Origin: Atherinomorus stipes
Lineage: Eukaryota > Chordata > Actinopteri > Atheriniformes > Atherinidae
Direction: 5' to 3'
DNA: 64,000 bases
Assembly (NCBI GenBank): GCA_023101725.1
Contig: JALJCO010001415.1
Location: 1 to 64,000 of the forward strand
The translations under genes were made by a program, and so were the position numbers. Position 1 is the first letter of the stretch, and every line of letters starts with the position of its first letter. Below the pieces are notes generated by a model, which saw only the letters and a list, made by a program, of their open reading frames with translations, made no database searches and was not told the DNA's origin. Positions 38,354 to 50,437 of this stretch are shown here, in pieces.

Positions 38354-41300
38354 CCCTCCCATCCTCCAGGTCCCAAGTAAACCCTGTTTCTCTGAAAAAT
38401 ACATTTTCACATTCACAACTACTGACTAATCACATAGACATTTCCTCTGTAATTCCACAATCAGCAAACAGCAAACTTCAGAATAATATATATGCCCAAT
38501 ATGTGCCCTCGCAACGCCAAAATAAGCTCATCAGTCTCATTGGGAGAAGATGCATTGTTCAGTGCCACATTGACAATGTACCAACCGAAGCCCTATGGGA
38601 CACTGGAGCTCAGGCAAGTCTTATGAATGATGACTGGCGGAGACAACACCTCCCACACAGCACTGTCAGACCACTCTCTGAACTGTTGGGTACAGAACCC
38701 TTAGTAGCAGTAGCTGCAAATGGGAGTGAAATTCCATATGTTGGGTGGGTGGAAATAGAGTTTAATTTGGACTGTGACACTAACCAAGAGAGGATGCTCT
38801 CAGTCCCCATGTTAGTGTCCAGCGATCCCAATGTTGCTGAAAAACCCATTATTGGATTTAACGTGATTGAAGAAGTAGTGGGCAAATGGGACAGCATGCA
38901 TTCAAAATCACAGAACATTCAAAAGATCAGCACAGTGTTCTCAGTGTCTGTAAAAATGGCTAAATCTGTGCTGAAATTGCTACAAACCCCAGATTTAAGG
39001 CAAGATGTGGGCACAGTGCGTACAGGAAAAAGGGAAATAAACTTAGCTGCTGAACAAATAACTACCTCATCCATCCGTGCACACGTGGGGGCCCAGTTTG
39101 TTGGAAGAGGCTTGTTGTTTGTTCCACATGAGCCATCACAGCTACCTGAGGGCCTGGTGATCCAGGAGGGACTGGTCACTGTCAGTGAGGGGAGATCATT
39201 GTACATCCCAGTGTCCATAGCCAACACCAACAAGCATGACGTTACTTTAAATCTTCACACCATTCTGGGACACCTAGAAGAAATCAAAGCAGCGTACCCC
39301 ATCACAGTGGAGTCATCTGATGAGGCACCAGAGACAGCAGCACAAAACACTTTGCAACATCTCATTCAGCTAAATGAGGTAATCTGCAACACACAACACA
39401 AACCGCCCCAGTGGGATCCTCCTGTAAAACTGGACCACCTCAGCAACGAGCAACAGGAGAGGGTAAAGCAAGTGCTTAGAGAGGAGTGTCATGCTTTTGC
39501 TTATGATGATGAGGACGTAGGGTGCATTCCCACTTTAAATATGCACATCACGCTGCATGACACCACACCTGTTCGTAAGACTATCAGTACCGAAACTTCT
39601 GCATCAGGAGGTGAAAGAATATCTCCAAGATCTCCTGAACCGTGGGTGGATTTCAGAGTCAAGGTCACCCTACTCCTCACCCATCGTCTGTGTTCGCAAA
39701 AAGTCAGGTGAACTGAGGTTGTGCTGTGATTACAGGGAACTCAACAGGAAGTCTGTACCCGACAGACACCCGATTCCCAGAATCCAAGATATGTTAGACT
39801 CACTGCACGGCAGTTCCTGGTTTTCAGTTCTTGATCAGGGCAAAGCATATCATCAGGGCTTCCTGGACCCTGAAAGTCGCCCCCTCACAGCCTTTATCAC
39901 TCCCTGGGGCTTGTATCAGTGGAACCGCATACCATTCGGCCTCAGTTCAGCCCCAGCAGAGTTTCAGAGGAGTATGGAGGACTGTTTGAAAGGGCTTCGT
40001 GATGTCACCTGCCAGCCTTATTTAGATGACAACTTAGTCCACTCTCCTTCATTTGACAGTCACTTAGACCACATCCAGGCTGTACTGCAGAGATATCAAA
40101 AACATGGTGTCAAACTAAGTCCGCAAAAATGTGATGTGTTCAAGCGACAAGTTCGTTTTCTTGGGCGGATGATCTCAGAGGAGAGATATACCATGGATCC
40201 AGCTGAAATAGCCCCTGTTCAGGCACTCAATAATCAGTCACCATCAACAGTTGGGGGAGTTGAGTCGCATTCTTGGTTTCCTCTCCTACTATAGGGCTTA
40301 TATCCCAGATTTTTCTAAGGTGGCAAAACCACTATATCAGCTGCTGACCCTGCCTCCAGATAGAGCTTCATCAGCTGGGTCCAAGAGAGCAGGTAGAGTG
40401 GTTAGTACGAGACCAAAGAGCCGGCCACCACCCAGCACACCTATCATTTGGACTCAGAACCATCAGAATGCCATGAATAAGCTGACTGACTGTCTAATAG
40501 AGCCACCCATTTTAGGCTATCCTGATTTTGCAGAACCATTCATTCTCCACTGTGATGCCTCACAAGCAGGCTTGGGGGCTGTGTTATACCAGAGACAGGC
40601 AGGCAAGATGAAGGTCATAGCATGGTTCATGGACATTAACACCCCCTGAGAAAAATTATCATATGCATTCTGGGAAGTTAGAGTTCTTGGCCCTCAAATG
40701 GTCAATTTGTGAACGTTTCCGTGACTATCTCTATTATGCCCCACATTTTGTGGTTTATACAGACAATAACCCCCTAACATATATTCTTACTACAGCAAAA
40801 CTGAATGCTACAGGGCATCGTTGGGTGGGTGAGCTGGCCGACTTCAACTTTACGATCAGATACCGGCCAGGCAAGAGAAATGCTGATGCTGACGGACTTT
40901 CCCGGCTACCCCTCAACATCAACCAATACATGGCACAGTGCACAGCAGAGGTAAAGCAGGATGCCATTGGAGCTGCTGTGGAAAGTGTAATGCTACAGAG
41001 ACAAAACACTTTTCCTGTTGTCAGCCAGAGTGCCATCAGGTTAGTGCAAGACACCACACAGTTGTCTGTGGGAAAGTCTTTCTCACAGGACGACATCAGG
41101 GTGAGTCAGGAGCAAGATCCTGTGATTGGCCGCTTCCTTCAACACAAAACCAACAACTATCTTCCAAAAGGTCGCACTCTGAAAGCAGAGCCACCTGAGG
41201 TCAGAATCTTGTTAAGGCAGTGGAGTCGATTGTATGTAAATGAGAATGGAGTCCTGTACAGGAGAGCGGATGGCAGAGATCAGCTTCTCCTCCCCAAAGA

Positions 41301-42836
41301 GCACAGAGACGCTGTATTTAGAGAACTTCATAAAGAAATGGGACATTTGGGGGCTGAAAGAACACTGGGACTGATAAGAGACAGATTTTACTGGCCCCGA
41401 ATGCAGAATGAGGTGGAGCATTTTGTGATGCATGCTTGTGAATGTTTAAAGAGGAAACGGCCAAGTAAGATAACTAGGGCCCCACTGACCTCCATCACTA
41501 CAACTTACCCCTTTGAGCTAGTCTCTATAGACTTTTTACATCTTGAGACCTTCAAACAAGGTTATGAGTACATCTTAGTGGTGATGGATCGCTTCACACG
41601 TTTTGCACAAGCTTATGCAACAAAAAACAAGTCTGCAAAAACAGTGGTGGAAAAAGTCTTCAATCACTTTGCCTTGAACTTCGGCTTCCCGACAAGAATC
41701 CATCATGATATGGGCAGAGAATTTGAGAATCAGATGTTTTCCCAGTTGCAAAAGATCTGTGGTATGCGTGGCTCCCATACTACTCCATATCACCCGCAGG
41801 GAAACGGTCAGGTGGAGCGTTTCAACAGGACTCCTCCTGTCCATGCTAAGGACACTGACAGATGAGGAGAAAGCAGATTGGAAAAACTCACTGGCAAAAG
41901 TAGTGCATGCCTACAACTGCACTAGGAGTGAGGCTACTGGGTTTTCTCATTATTTGCTGTTCGGACGCTCCCCCAGACTTCCTGTAGATATCCTGTTCAA
42001 CTTACCATCACAAGAACAACAGCTGAGCTACACTGAGTATGCAGCAAGATGGCAGTCACAAATGAAAGAAGCCTATGAGATCGCATCAGCTACAGCTCAA
42101 AAGGAAGCTTCAAAGGGAAAACATTATTACGACCGGAAAACTTACGGGGCTCAACTACATCCTGGCAGTAGTCCTGCTCCGCAATTTTAAAGAAAGAGGA
42201 GGGCCTGGCAGCTCCGTTCACACTGGGAGGATGCTGTGTATGTGGTAGTGAATCAAAGGAACCATGACATGCCCGTGTATGAGATCAAACCAGAGAAAGG
42301 GGGTAAAAGCCGCACAGTTTACCTGTGGATGAGCTGGACAGAAAAGGACAAGATAAACGGAAGGGAGGTCTGAGACAAAGTAAGGTACAAGATCAGCAAC
42401 AATTACAACAACATGACACAGATATAGACAGTGAGGATGAAGGTGAACTTGTTTGGAGTCATGATAAAGTTATCATTCCAACTCCTGATGACGGGGTCTA
42501 CGAACAACAGGTGGGAGAACTTTATGAGAGAGTGAGCCAGCTCTTCAGGATGTCTTGGAGGATGAACTTGAGCCGCAGACCACTCAAGATGACCTTGACC
42601 AACAGGACCAACAAAATGAAAACACAACTGCAGAAACAGGACGCCATCCAGAGACACAAAAGTCACCACCTCTTACATGCCACACTCGCCCTCAGAGGGA
42701 GCGGCGGCCACCACGGATGCTGACATATGATGCACTGGGACAACCCACAGTCAGAGAAGCTGCTATGGACTGTGTAGAGGTGGTCAAATTTGTACCGTGC
42801 TTCCAGAGACTGTGGCGTCCCTGGACAATTGCTTAA
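38354..42836 (+). pseudogene. Degenerate pol of Ty3/Gypsy element (PR-RT-RH-IN)
   Basis: Domains in order: aspartic protease DTGA at 38599-38610; reverse transcriptase with CCDYRELNRKSVPDRHP and the catalytic YLDD at 40019-40030; RNase H with LHCDAS near 40548 and YTDNNPL near 40756; integrase with an HHCC zinc finger at about 41329-41455 and catalytic residues D 41530, D 41707, E 41815 (D-X35-E). A C-terminal block RPQRERRPPRMLTYDALG precedes the last stop at 42836. PR-RT-RH-IN order with this RT defines Ty3/Gypsy. The frame changes at about 39585-39600, 40232-40256, 40627-40665, 41829-41835, 42180-42325 and 42550-42560, so no functional polyprotein can be made. Confidence 0.88.
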
Positions 42837-43091
42837 GAATATGGTAAACGGATACAGTAATAAAGACTAGAAATATAGTGATGTAAATAGACAACTCATC
42901 TTATGAAAAGGTTTAACATTTCAGATTCTAGTGTCACAGATTGATATTTCCATAGTGATAAATGCATGTTTTAGTGTCTTAATATGTAAACAATAGAAGA
43001 CTGGTAACTGACTATTGAGAAGTGTTGGCCGAATATTGAGTGTAGTTACAATAGAATTGATCACAAAGAAGTGAACTTGTTTACTTACCTT

Positions 43092-43204
43092 GAAGAGAAG
43101 AAAATGGTTACTTTCCATGACTTTATTATTTTTTTCTATTGATTATATAACTCCACCCCATCTCTTTTGATTTATCTTTTATTGTTGTTTTGGCTTCATG
43201 ATGC
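43092..43204 (+). repeat. Polypurine tract and truncated 3' LTR
   Basis: GAAGAGAAGAAAATGG (43092-43107) is a plausible polypurine tract. The 76 bp at 43129-43204 are identical to 35975-36050. Homology stops at 43204, where an unrelated interspersed repeat (ATAGACATTATATACGTAGAC) begins. Zero mismatches over 76 bp contrasts with the heavily frameshifted pol. Confidence 0.5.
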
Positions 43205-44530
43205 ATAGACATTATATACGTAGACACACCTCATGAACTGGTGCCGCCTATTGGAGCGGACGTCTCAGCGCAGCGCGGCCGCCATCTTGGATGGGTCGCC
43301 CATGCGACCCCAGTGCATTTAGAGGAATGTGTATTCCCAACTACAACTGTCGTAACTTCTCTCATTTCTATCCAATTTTCACACAGCTTGGGGTGTTACA
43401 ACTAGCAGACATTAAGTTGTGATCCATGATGCTGTAACACGTTAAAAATACGTGTTTTTCTTTTGCTGAAGCATATATTATGGTCTTTAACAAAGGCAGA
43501 CTTATGGTATTTTGATAAGTTGATAACTGTATCAGACAAATTAATAAAGAAACAAGTTTGATTGTTCATTTAAATTTATTTCTCTCTCTCACCCACACTC
43601 AGCCAACACACACACACGCAAAACCAGACATCTATAACTTGCTGATATGTGTATTAAACTTTAAGTAGGCTACAGGTAGGCTATTTTTTGTGTGTGTTGG
43701 AATAAAACTTATCCAAAACAAGGTGTTGAAACAGGAAACTGTGTTGGCCCACAGTCCACTGATGCTTTCAAAAGCATGCAAACATACACAACACAATATG
43801 TGGCCAGACACATTGAAATTTAAACAATTATTCACAGGCTTTAGGAGGATAAAGTTTCCTCAACAGCCTGGACTGAAACTGCGGCAGTTTGTAATATTTA
43901 CAGATTTAACACAAACATACGTGAAGCTCCAATATACTACTCAAAATAATTTAGGGACATTCAACTTTAGGATATAATTTAAGGAAAATTTTAAATGTTC
44001 ACACCTCACTGATATTATATGATGAATGTTGGACACTTATCTGGAATTATGATGGTAATCCTCCATCTCAAACTATTTACAGAAAAAGAAGCTAACAACA
44101 ATTGTGGGTATATAAAAGCATAAAAATGACAATGCCTCAATAACTTGTCGTGTTTGGTGTTGTCTTTGTCTGATGAACAGGATGATAAAGAGGCTGTTTA
44201 GAAACAAGATGTCATGAAACCACAACATTTCGAGGTCAAGTCATGGGTTTAGACACTACTTTTGGATGTTTTGTGATTATTTATCTTTTTGGGAGAACAG
44301 CAAGATGTACAATAAATATCTAACCATTGAACAATGAAAAGTTTAGAGAAAGTCTGATTCAGTTCCCCTGGAAAGGATGGAGTGGATTTTAGGTTCATTC
44401 TAACATTATACAAAAAGCCAAATATTGTATCTTTTTGTGAGTAGCAAATCTGCTCAGTACTTTTTCTCCTTCTCATTCCGGTTTCTTACACCACCCTGCA
44501 GTAGGCGAAGGGGCTTGAAACTGGGTTTAG
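43205..44530. other. Repeat block and unassigned DNA
   Basis: 43205-43310 is related to 35330-35440 (ATATACGTAGACA, GCGGCCGCCATCTTGG). The remainder to 44530 is AT-rich and shows no gene, RNA or recognisable element. Confidence 0.5.
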
Positions 44531-45114
44531 GGCATTAAAACCCTTGGAAAAGGACTGTTTTGTTCAGCTTCTTGCATGTACTGGCACTCTGCAACTCCAG
44601 GGTCGTCAGCTTTGCAATGTGGTGCAGCCTAACTTTGTGAAACACAGAGACAACAAATGACACAAGCATGAAATGATGGTTCTCAATTCCAAACTGGGTT
44701 TCTGCCATGTGCTCCCCAAGTGAAAACACATCTTCTGAACCAATCTCAGCCCGAACCAAATGGTTGATGAAGATCGCACTAACAGCCTTTTCTGAGGGGT
44801 TCTGGCGAATCACAGGCTCTGCTGCTCTGACCACCTTCACCGTTCCCTCGGGAGGGGATCATCAGCCCACCGTTGTTTTTGAGTTGAAGCAAGTGGTAGC
44901 TTTGGTCACAGGATGAGGGTACAGCAGCTGTGACAAGGCTTGCACGGCACACTTCACAAGACAGTTTTTTCAGGATTTTTCTGACGACAAACCCTGAAAT
45001 GTAGACCAACGCATTGTCCACGAGACGACCAAAGCGGGTGGGCAGGTAAGTGTGGTCACATATGACTGCAGAAATGTTTGCAAACGGGGACGGGAGCTCT
45101 TCCTCTGCCATTAA

Positions 45115-45582
45115 AGACACACAACGTAACTTTTAGACCTTAAAAATCTGCGTTTCTGACTCGTTTTAATGTCACACCAACATTCATTATGCGCATTTTC
45201 GAGCTGTCAGTGCCCAGAGGCGTCCCGGGACTCAGAAACAGCACTATGTAAGATTCCCATCCGGGACGCGACCGTGACGTTGCAGCCAACTATTGGTTGC
45301 AGCACCGCGTCACTCACTAGCAACCGGATGTAAACCAGGGATCAACATCGCGGGTGTTTTGAATGCGCATCATGTCGAATTCGGTAAAGAAACGCAAGGA
45401 AACATCACCGTAGGAAGAGAGGAAAAGAAACAGAGGAAGGGACAGAACAAGAGTCAAGATAAGACTGTCTTTTACTGGCTGGAGTGAGCTTACAGTACAG
45501 GTACGAACAAGACGGATGCTAGTTTAGCCGCCGATAGGGGGCGCGTCACTGAGAAAACTGCTGAAAGTTCCGTTGTGTGTCT
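45115..45582. mobile_element. TTAA-flanked MITE inside the P-element transposase exon
   Basis: AGACACACAACGTAACTTT at the left is inverted as AAAGTTCCGTTGTGTGTCT at the right. TTAA flanks both sides (45111-45114, 45583-45586). On the minus strand the flanking transposase reading frame resumes in phase if the element and one TTAA are ignored, so the insertion came after the transposase. A diverged partial relative is at 23226-23340. Confidence 0.88.
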
Positions 45583-45840
45583 TTAAAGCAGAGTGTGTGT
45601 CTGTAGCTGATAGGGACACAGTCTCATCTTGTGCTGCCACGTTGCCTGACGCACTTGGTGAAACACCACAACGGACCATCATGCGACGGAAAATGCCTTG
45701 AAACTGCCCGGCGGTAGGATTCTTATTCCAGCCTCCTAAAATGAAAAAAAGAACAAAATATTTACACGCATAGATTACAAAGATATTTAATGATGACAGT
45801 CAAAAGTCAAAAACGATTTTACGGGGGAGTAAGGAAACTG

Positions 45841-46226
45841 TATAACCATTTTCCTTCCACAGGTAAGCTACAAAAGGTGAGTAAAAAGTGTATAACCATT
45901 TTCCTTCCACAGGTAAGCTATAAAAGGTGAGTAAAAAGTGTATAACCATATTTCTTCCACAGGTAAGCTACAAAAGGTGAGTAAAAAGTGTATAACCATT
46001 TTCCTTCCACAGGTAAGCTACAAAAGGTGAGTAAAAAGTGTATAACCATTTTCCTTCCACAGGTAAGCTATAAAAGGTGAGTAAAAAGTGTATAACCATA
46101 TTTCTTCCACAGGTAAGCTACAAAAGGTGAGTAAAAAGTGTATAACCATTTTCCTTCCACAGGTAAGCTATAAAAGGTGAGTAAAAAGTGTATAACCATA
46201 TTTCTTCCACAGGTAAGCTATAAAAA
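45841..46226 (+). repeat. 50-bp tandem array with splice-site-like motifs
   Basis: Eight copies start at 45841, 45891, 45941, 45991, 46041, 46091, 46141 and 46191 (last one partial). On the plus strand each has TTCCACAG directly followed by GTAAGC, and all but the last then have AAAAGGTGAGTA. Variants repeat in the order A-B-C-A-B-C-B-C, that is, a 150-bp higher-order unit. The array lies in an intron of the P-element-like gene, whose transcript is on the other strand. Confidence 0.93.
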
Positions 46227-46717
46227 GAAACACACTCATGTCAGAAATGCCATTTACTTGAAGGGGTGGGTCACTGCATGAGGTTATAACCACCAACAGG
46301 TGTCTATTCAGATAGGTCTATCACATCAACACATAACTGTAAACTAGGAATGTATGAGTATAAAAAATCTATACTACAATTTGCCCATACAAATAGCAAA
46401 GATATTCAGTGCAGTTCACAGACTAAAAATACTATTTGTATGTAAAATTCTACCTGATGCCCTGATGGAGTTGAACAAAAGCTCCAAGTGATCCTGACTG
46501 AACCGGTACGTGCAGACATAACGCTGAACCTGGAGCAGGTCAGGAATCATCATCAACAATGTGTCTACGTTGATGACAAAGCCAATGACTGACAGATACC
46601 TTCAAAAGAAAATATTTAATTAATATCATTATGGTAAAATAAGACATCTCAAAAGCACCAAGTAATTTTAGTTATTGAAGGACACTAATTGACTTTTCTA
46701 CAAACATAACATGGAAC

Positions 46718-47010
46718 TAGAGATGCACCAATCTGATACCTGGATCAAATATTGGTTCAGATATTGTCTAATTAGCTGGATCGGATACTGGATGAATGAA
46801 GTCGATCCAGTTATTTATTTTTTATAATCAATATAATAAAATGTACACTTTGTACATTTATCTCTGTGCTAATTTGTGACCTTTTTTTTTTTTTTTAACA
46901 AAGATCAATGTTTATAACAAGCTTGATGCCTTCACACTCATGGCAGCATATATAGTTCATTCATTCAACAGTAGTATTGGATCACTATCAGGTATTGGCA
47001 TGCATCTCTA
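46718..47010. mobile_element. hAT-type MITE (uninterrupted relative of 7467-11080)
   Basis: TAGAGATGCACCAATCTGATACC at the left and GGTATTGGCATGCATCTCTA at the right are inverted. Interior blocks GGATCGGATACTGG, CCAGTTATTTATT and CATTCAACAGTAGTATTGG match, in reverse, the outer parts of the element at 7467-11080. The 8-bp flanks do not match, so the duplication has decayed. Confidence 0.75.
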
Positions 47011-48670
47011 CATCTAAGACAACAGCGGGAGCAATACATGTTTTGCTCCTATACAGTCCCAGATTGGTTAATGATTTAAGTGTGTTACAAATAACTGGGT
47101 GAAAGATTACTGGGTGCTTCTTGAGAATATAAATCAGTGTCAAATTCAGCGTCCTTTTAATAAATTATTTATGTCCAGGACGCTTGCAGAATTAGGAACC
47201 ATAATAAAACTGAAATAGGAGAGCATGAAAACAAAAACATGCCATACATACCATTTGACACCTTTATGACCTGAAAAACACTTAACACAAGAAGATTCCA
47301 ACATACAGTATACAGAGAAACAACATAAACAAAAAGAATAGAGTGCAAGAGAAGATATGCTCCGTCAAGTAGGAGGGACACATATTGCCTCCTGCCTCTG
47401 CTTTTGCATACAGCAACATCATATGAATATACGTACCATTATTTACAGCTGTCCTGTAAGACCTGAAAAATACTGAATAGAAAAGTAAACAGAAACAAAA
47501 CTGCATACAGCAAGAAGATGTAAATAAGAGAACAAAGCATCTTATGAACTCGATGCGCAACAAGAGAACAGAACATCATATGAACTTATGATGTGAACTT
47601 TTTAAAAAAAAGGAAAGAAAAAAAAAAACATTAACTATTTTTAAAGACCTCTTTGTTCGGTGGAGTGGTGTGCCATCTTTCATCACCAAACTGAGCAAGT
47701 ATTCCCTGCCTCTCAACAAGAGCTCTACTCTCTCTGTCCAATTCAAAGCTCCGAGGGGAGCCTTGAATCCTTTTGCACGCGGATTGCGGCTATTCAGGAC
47801 ATCAAACAACCTGTCAATCATCTAAAAAAACATAAGGCTCCATTAACTTTTGTATCACCGCAACAGAAGGATCATATCAAGATCAAATTATAATCCATTT
47901 TCAATATACAAGTAAGCATTTAAGTACACAGCTCTACTTGGATTTCCGTCTACAGGTGAGTTGGGTTTCATGCAGAATATGCAACGTTATATAAAAATGC
48001 ATGAATCCAGCTGTTGCTTCACAGTTTTTAAACTGTGAATAGCCAAGGTCTCTCAGTGTGCGCAGTGCTATCGCTACAGAGCGACTCAGTGTTTGGGCTG
48101 CCAGGGACACCTTCATCTTCTGGCCATCGAAGTGGACATGCTTGGTTGTTATTTTGTTGGCCGCATGCAGTCCATCTTTTGTCTGGACATTGTTGAGGTC
48201 AACAATGTATGACCAGCTGATTTCTCCGGTGGCACTGGCTATCGGGCTGTAAGCCTGCAACATGTTGCGTGCCAGTTTCAACATGTGACAGGCATCCATC
48301 TTTACAAAAGAAAAAAAAAAGATTAACTCTTGGATCCCTATTATGGGCACCTTTTCTTTCTTTCTTGTTAATTTAAAATAAGATTTTTTTTTTCCTCCCA
48401 AGACTGTAGAAAAGTTTTTTTTTAATGCATATACAAGCTCAAAACTTGTAAATCAGTTCCCAATTTGTTGTACAACATAGTATGCAGAATAAGTATTTTA
48501 TCCATTATGTTTGAAAACTGCAATGAAAAGAAAAACATGTAGTAAACCTTTGCAATGTATGAGAATGTGGCAGGGGAAGATGCAGAGAATCCCTCAGGTA
48601 ATTGTACGCTTTTGGACCATGGAGGTGCAGCGTGAGAGCAAATTGTCTCTGCTCTTTTGTGTACTCCTGG

Positions 48671-48790
48671 CTAGGGATGGGTGATATGGACTAAAAAATG
48701 TATCACGATAATTTCTCTTACATTTTATTGTTGTGTCAGGCTTATAGTGTTTTAATAACACAATAAAAGAATAAAAAAACACACACACAA
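48671..48790. mobile_element. Partial hAT-type MITE
   Basis: CTAGGGATGGGTGATATGGACTA is a common fish hAT terminus, followed by CACGATAATTTCTC. The other end is not recognisable; the sequence runs into TA and GAAT simple repeats. Confidence 0.45.
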
Positions 48791-48820
48791 TATATATATG
48801 TATATATATATATATATATG

Positions 48821-49015
48821 AATGAATGAATGAAAAATACTTTATTCATCCCAGAAGGGAAATTCAGCATTTTGAAAAGCTCACTTTTTAAAAAAAATTA
48901 ATACAACATTTATATGAAATGATATAACAATAATAAGTCAGTCAGCCTTGTTCTTTAGGGTGATGCTGCTGGCAGGAATGAATTTCTGTATCTCTCCGTC
49001 CTACAGCGAACCTGA
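48821..49015 (-). pseudogene. LINE 3' end (minus strand)
   Basis: On the minus strand, CGGAGAGATACAGAAATTC encodes TERYRNSFLPAA-like residues, a typical C-terminal end of fish L2-like reverse transcriptases. It is followed by AATTTCCCTTCTGGGATGAA and a CATT-repeat tail. It is a 5'-truncated copy. Confidence 0.65.
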
Positions 49016-49017
49016 AC

Positions 49018-49063
49018 CCTATATATATATGTGTGTGTGTATATATATATATATATACAGTAT

Positions 49064-49111
<48 letters not shown>
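49018..49111. repeat. TA/TG microsatellite
   Basis: Alternating TA with a short GT core extends over about 90 bp. A second TA run is at 48789-48820. Confidence 0.9.
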
Positions 49112-49116
<5 letters not shown>

Positions 49117-49450
49117 ATTTTAAAAAAGTAGACGGTGTTATTTTTAAAGTAACTTACCTTTGTTATTTTACAAGCACCAGGTTATTGGGTCAAATAGTTT
49201 GATAAAACGAGAGGGATCCAACTGCAGTCACAATACGTGGCCATATATCCAATCCACGCCAGAATTCTCAAGCGAAAGTTTCTTTCTCATGTAACTCACT
49301 AAAATATAACCCTGACCCTAACCCTAACCACCGCCTAAAAATAATTATAAAACAAATTTTTACGGGTTCAATATTGGCATTATATTTACTTCTATAAGCC
49401 AATACGCCGCCATTGCAGGTTGCCAAATATGATCTCTGTGTGGCAACGAT

Positions 49451-50357
49451 ATGTTGGGCACAGTTAGGCTGGCACAGGGGGAAACAGTGGAGACGACGAG
49501 TGAAGCAGCTGCTTCCGAGCCCTGGAGATGTTATCTGTTTCTGAGGAGGAGTGACCAGAGAAAAGCAAAACCTGCAGTAAATTTAGGTGACGACTTCACT
49601 AAATGGACCCACATAAATGTTTTCCACGGCGTCAAAACACGCAAATGGCGACTTTTCCCCTGGATCGGTAAGCTAACTTGTTTGCTAACGTGGCTAACGT
49701 TAGCTGTCAGTTATAAACTTCTCTGCGTTACTTGTTGGACATGCTGCAGGCTGTTGGTCACTTGTGCATCAGCAGTGAGCCTGGCATCCCAGCGGTTGGA
49801 GTTGTTTTTCTGCCATTGCAACCCCAACCTAGACACGCGTGATGTTGCTGCTCTGTCCGTATTCCATATTCAACCTTTAACTTCTGCTTGAAACTTCCTG
49901 TATGGATTGGATGTATAGCAACACACTTGTCTGCCATTGTAACTGCAATTAGGTACTCTTGAATAAAACAGCACTACTCAGTTCAGTCATCCCACAGACT
50001 GGGTTGGCTCATCAGAATGAAAACTATTCACAGATATTTGAATGTATAAAAATCCATAAGGATGCAGGATGCCGACGAATACTGGAGTTGCTGACCCCTG
50101 GTAGACTACTGCCATCCCTGATTATTTTGTCCAAAAAATGTCCTGTAAAGTCTCCATATGATCCAAAACCCTACATTAAAGCTCTTAATGACCAAGCTTC
50201 TTTGAAACTTAAACTCAGAGTTCCAGATTTTCCCAACAGAGTATTTAGAGAGCAGGTTTACTTATGGTTTCTAGAGGTTTTAAAAGTAAACTTATCATGG
50301 GATGTGCACAGCAACCTGGGCTGTTTTAATAACATAAGACTCCGTCAGTGGACTTAA
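49451..50357 (+). other. Two unrecognised open frames, possibly transposon remnants
   Basis: 49451-49891 (147 codons) includes KAKPAVNLGDDFTKWTH, reminiscent of a block seen in some fish transposon-linked proteins, followed by a donor-like G|GTAAGC near 49667. 49959-50357 (132 codons) includes KIHKDAGCRRILELLTPGR and KCPVKSPYDPKPYIKAL and has fairly even composition. I recognise neither with confidence. They sit between the P-element-like remnant and the nipsnap3 3' end, on the opposite strand. No promoter or conserved start is evident. Confidence 0.25.
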
Positions 50358-50431
50358 CAGGGAAACATACAGAAATTATTCCTCTGTTTTTGAGCAAAGA
50401 AAACTTCTGATCAACATTTGAACAGTAAAAC

Positions 50432-50437
50432 TTTATT
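50432..50437 (-). terminator. nipsnap3a: Poly(A) signal of nipsnap3
   Basis: TTTATT on plus is AATAAA on minus, about 246 nt downstream of the nipsnap3 stop. Confidence 0.7.

Larger units (their letters stand above)
44535..48668 (-). pseudogene. P-element-like (THAP9-like) transposase remnant
   Basis: Minus-strand exons, in protein order: about 48548-48668 (YTKEQRQFALTLH), 48000-48299 (DACHMLKLARNMLQAYSP, NKITTKHVHF), 47649-47821 (MIDRLFDVLNSRNPRAKGF), 46454-46599 (LSVIGFVINVDTLL, FSQDHLELLFNSIRAS), 45587-45735 continuing at 44535-45110 (GGWNKNPTAGQFQGIFRRM, VYISGFVVRKILKKLSCEV). These are the conserved blocks, in the right order, of P-element transposases and vertebrate THAP9. GT/AG borders are visible for several exons. 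Breaks: a TTAA-flanked MITE interrupts the last exon, a frame change occurs near 44840, a hAT-type MITE abuts the first piece, and I could not find the N-terminal THAP zinc finger. It cannot encode a full transposase. Confidence 0.85.

Noticed and set aside
49310..49335. Interstitial telomere repeat (CCCTAACCCTAACC)
   Set aside because: Only two to three units; too short to claim more than simple sequence.
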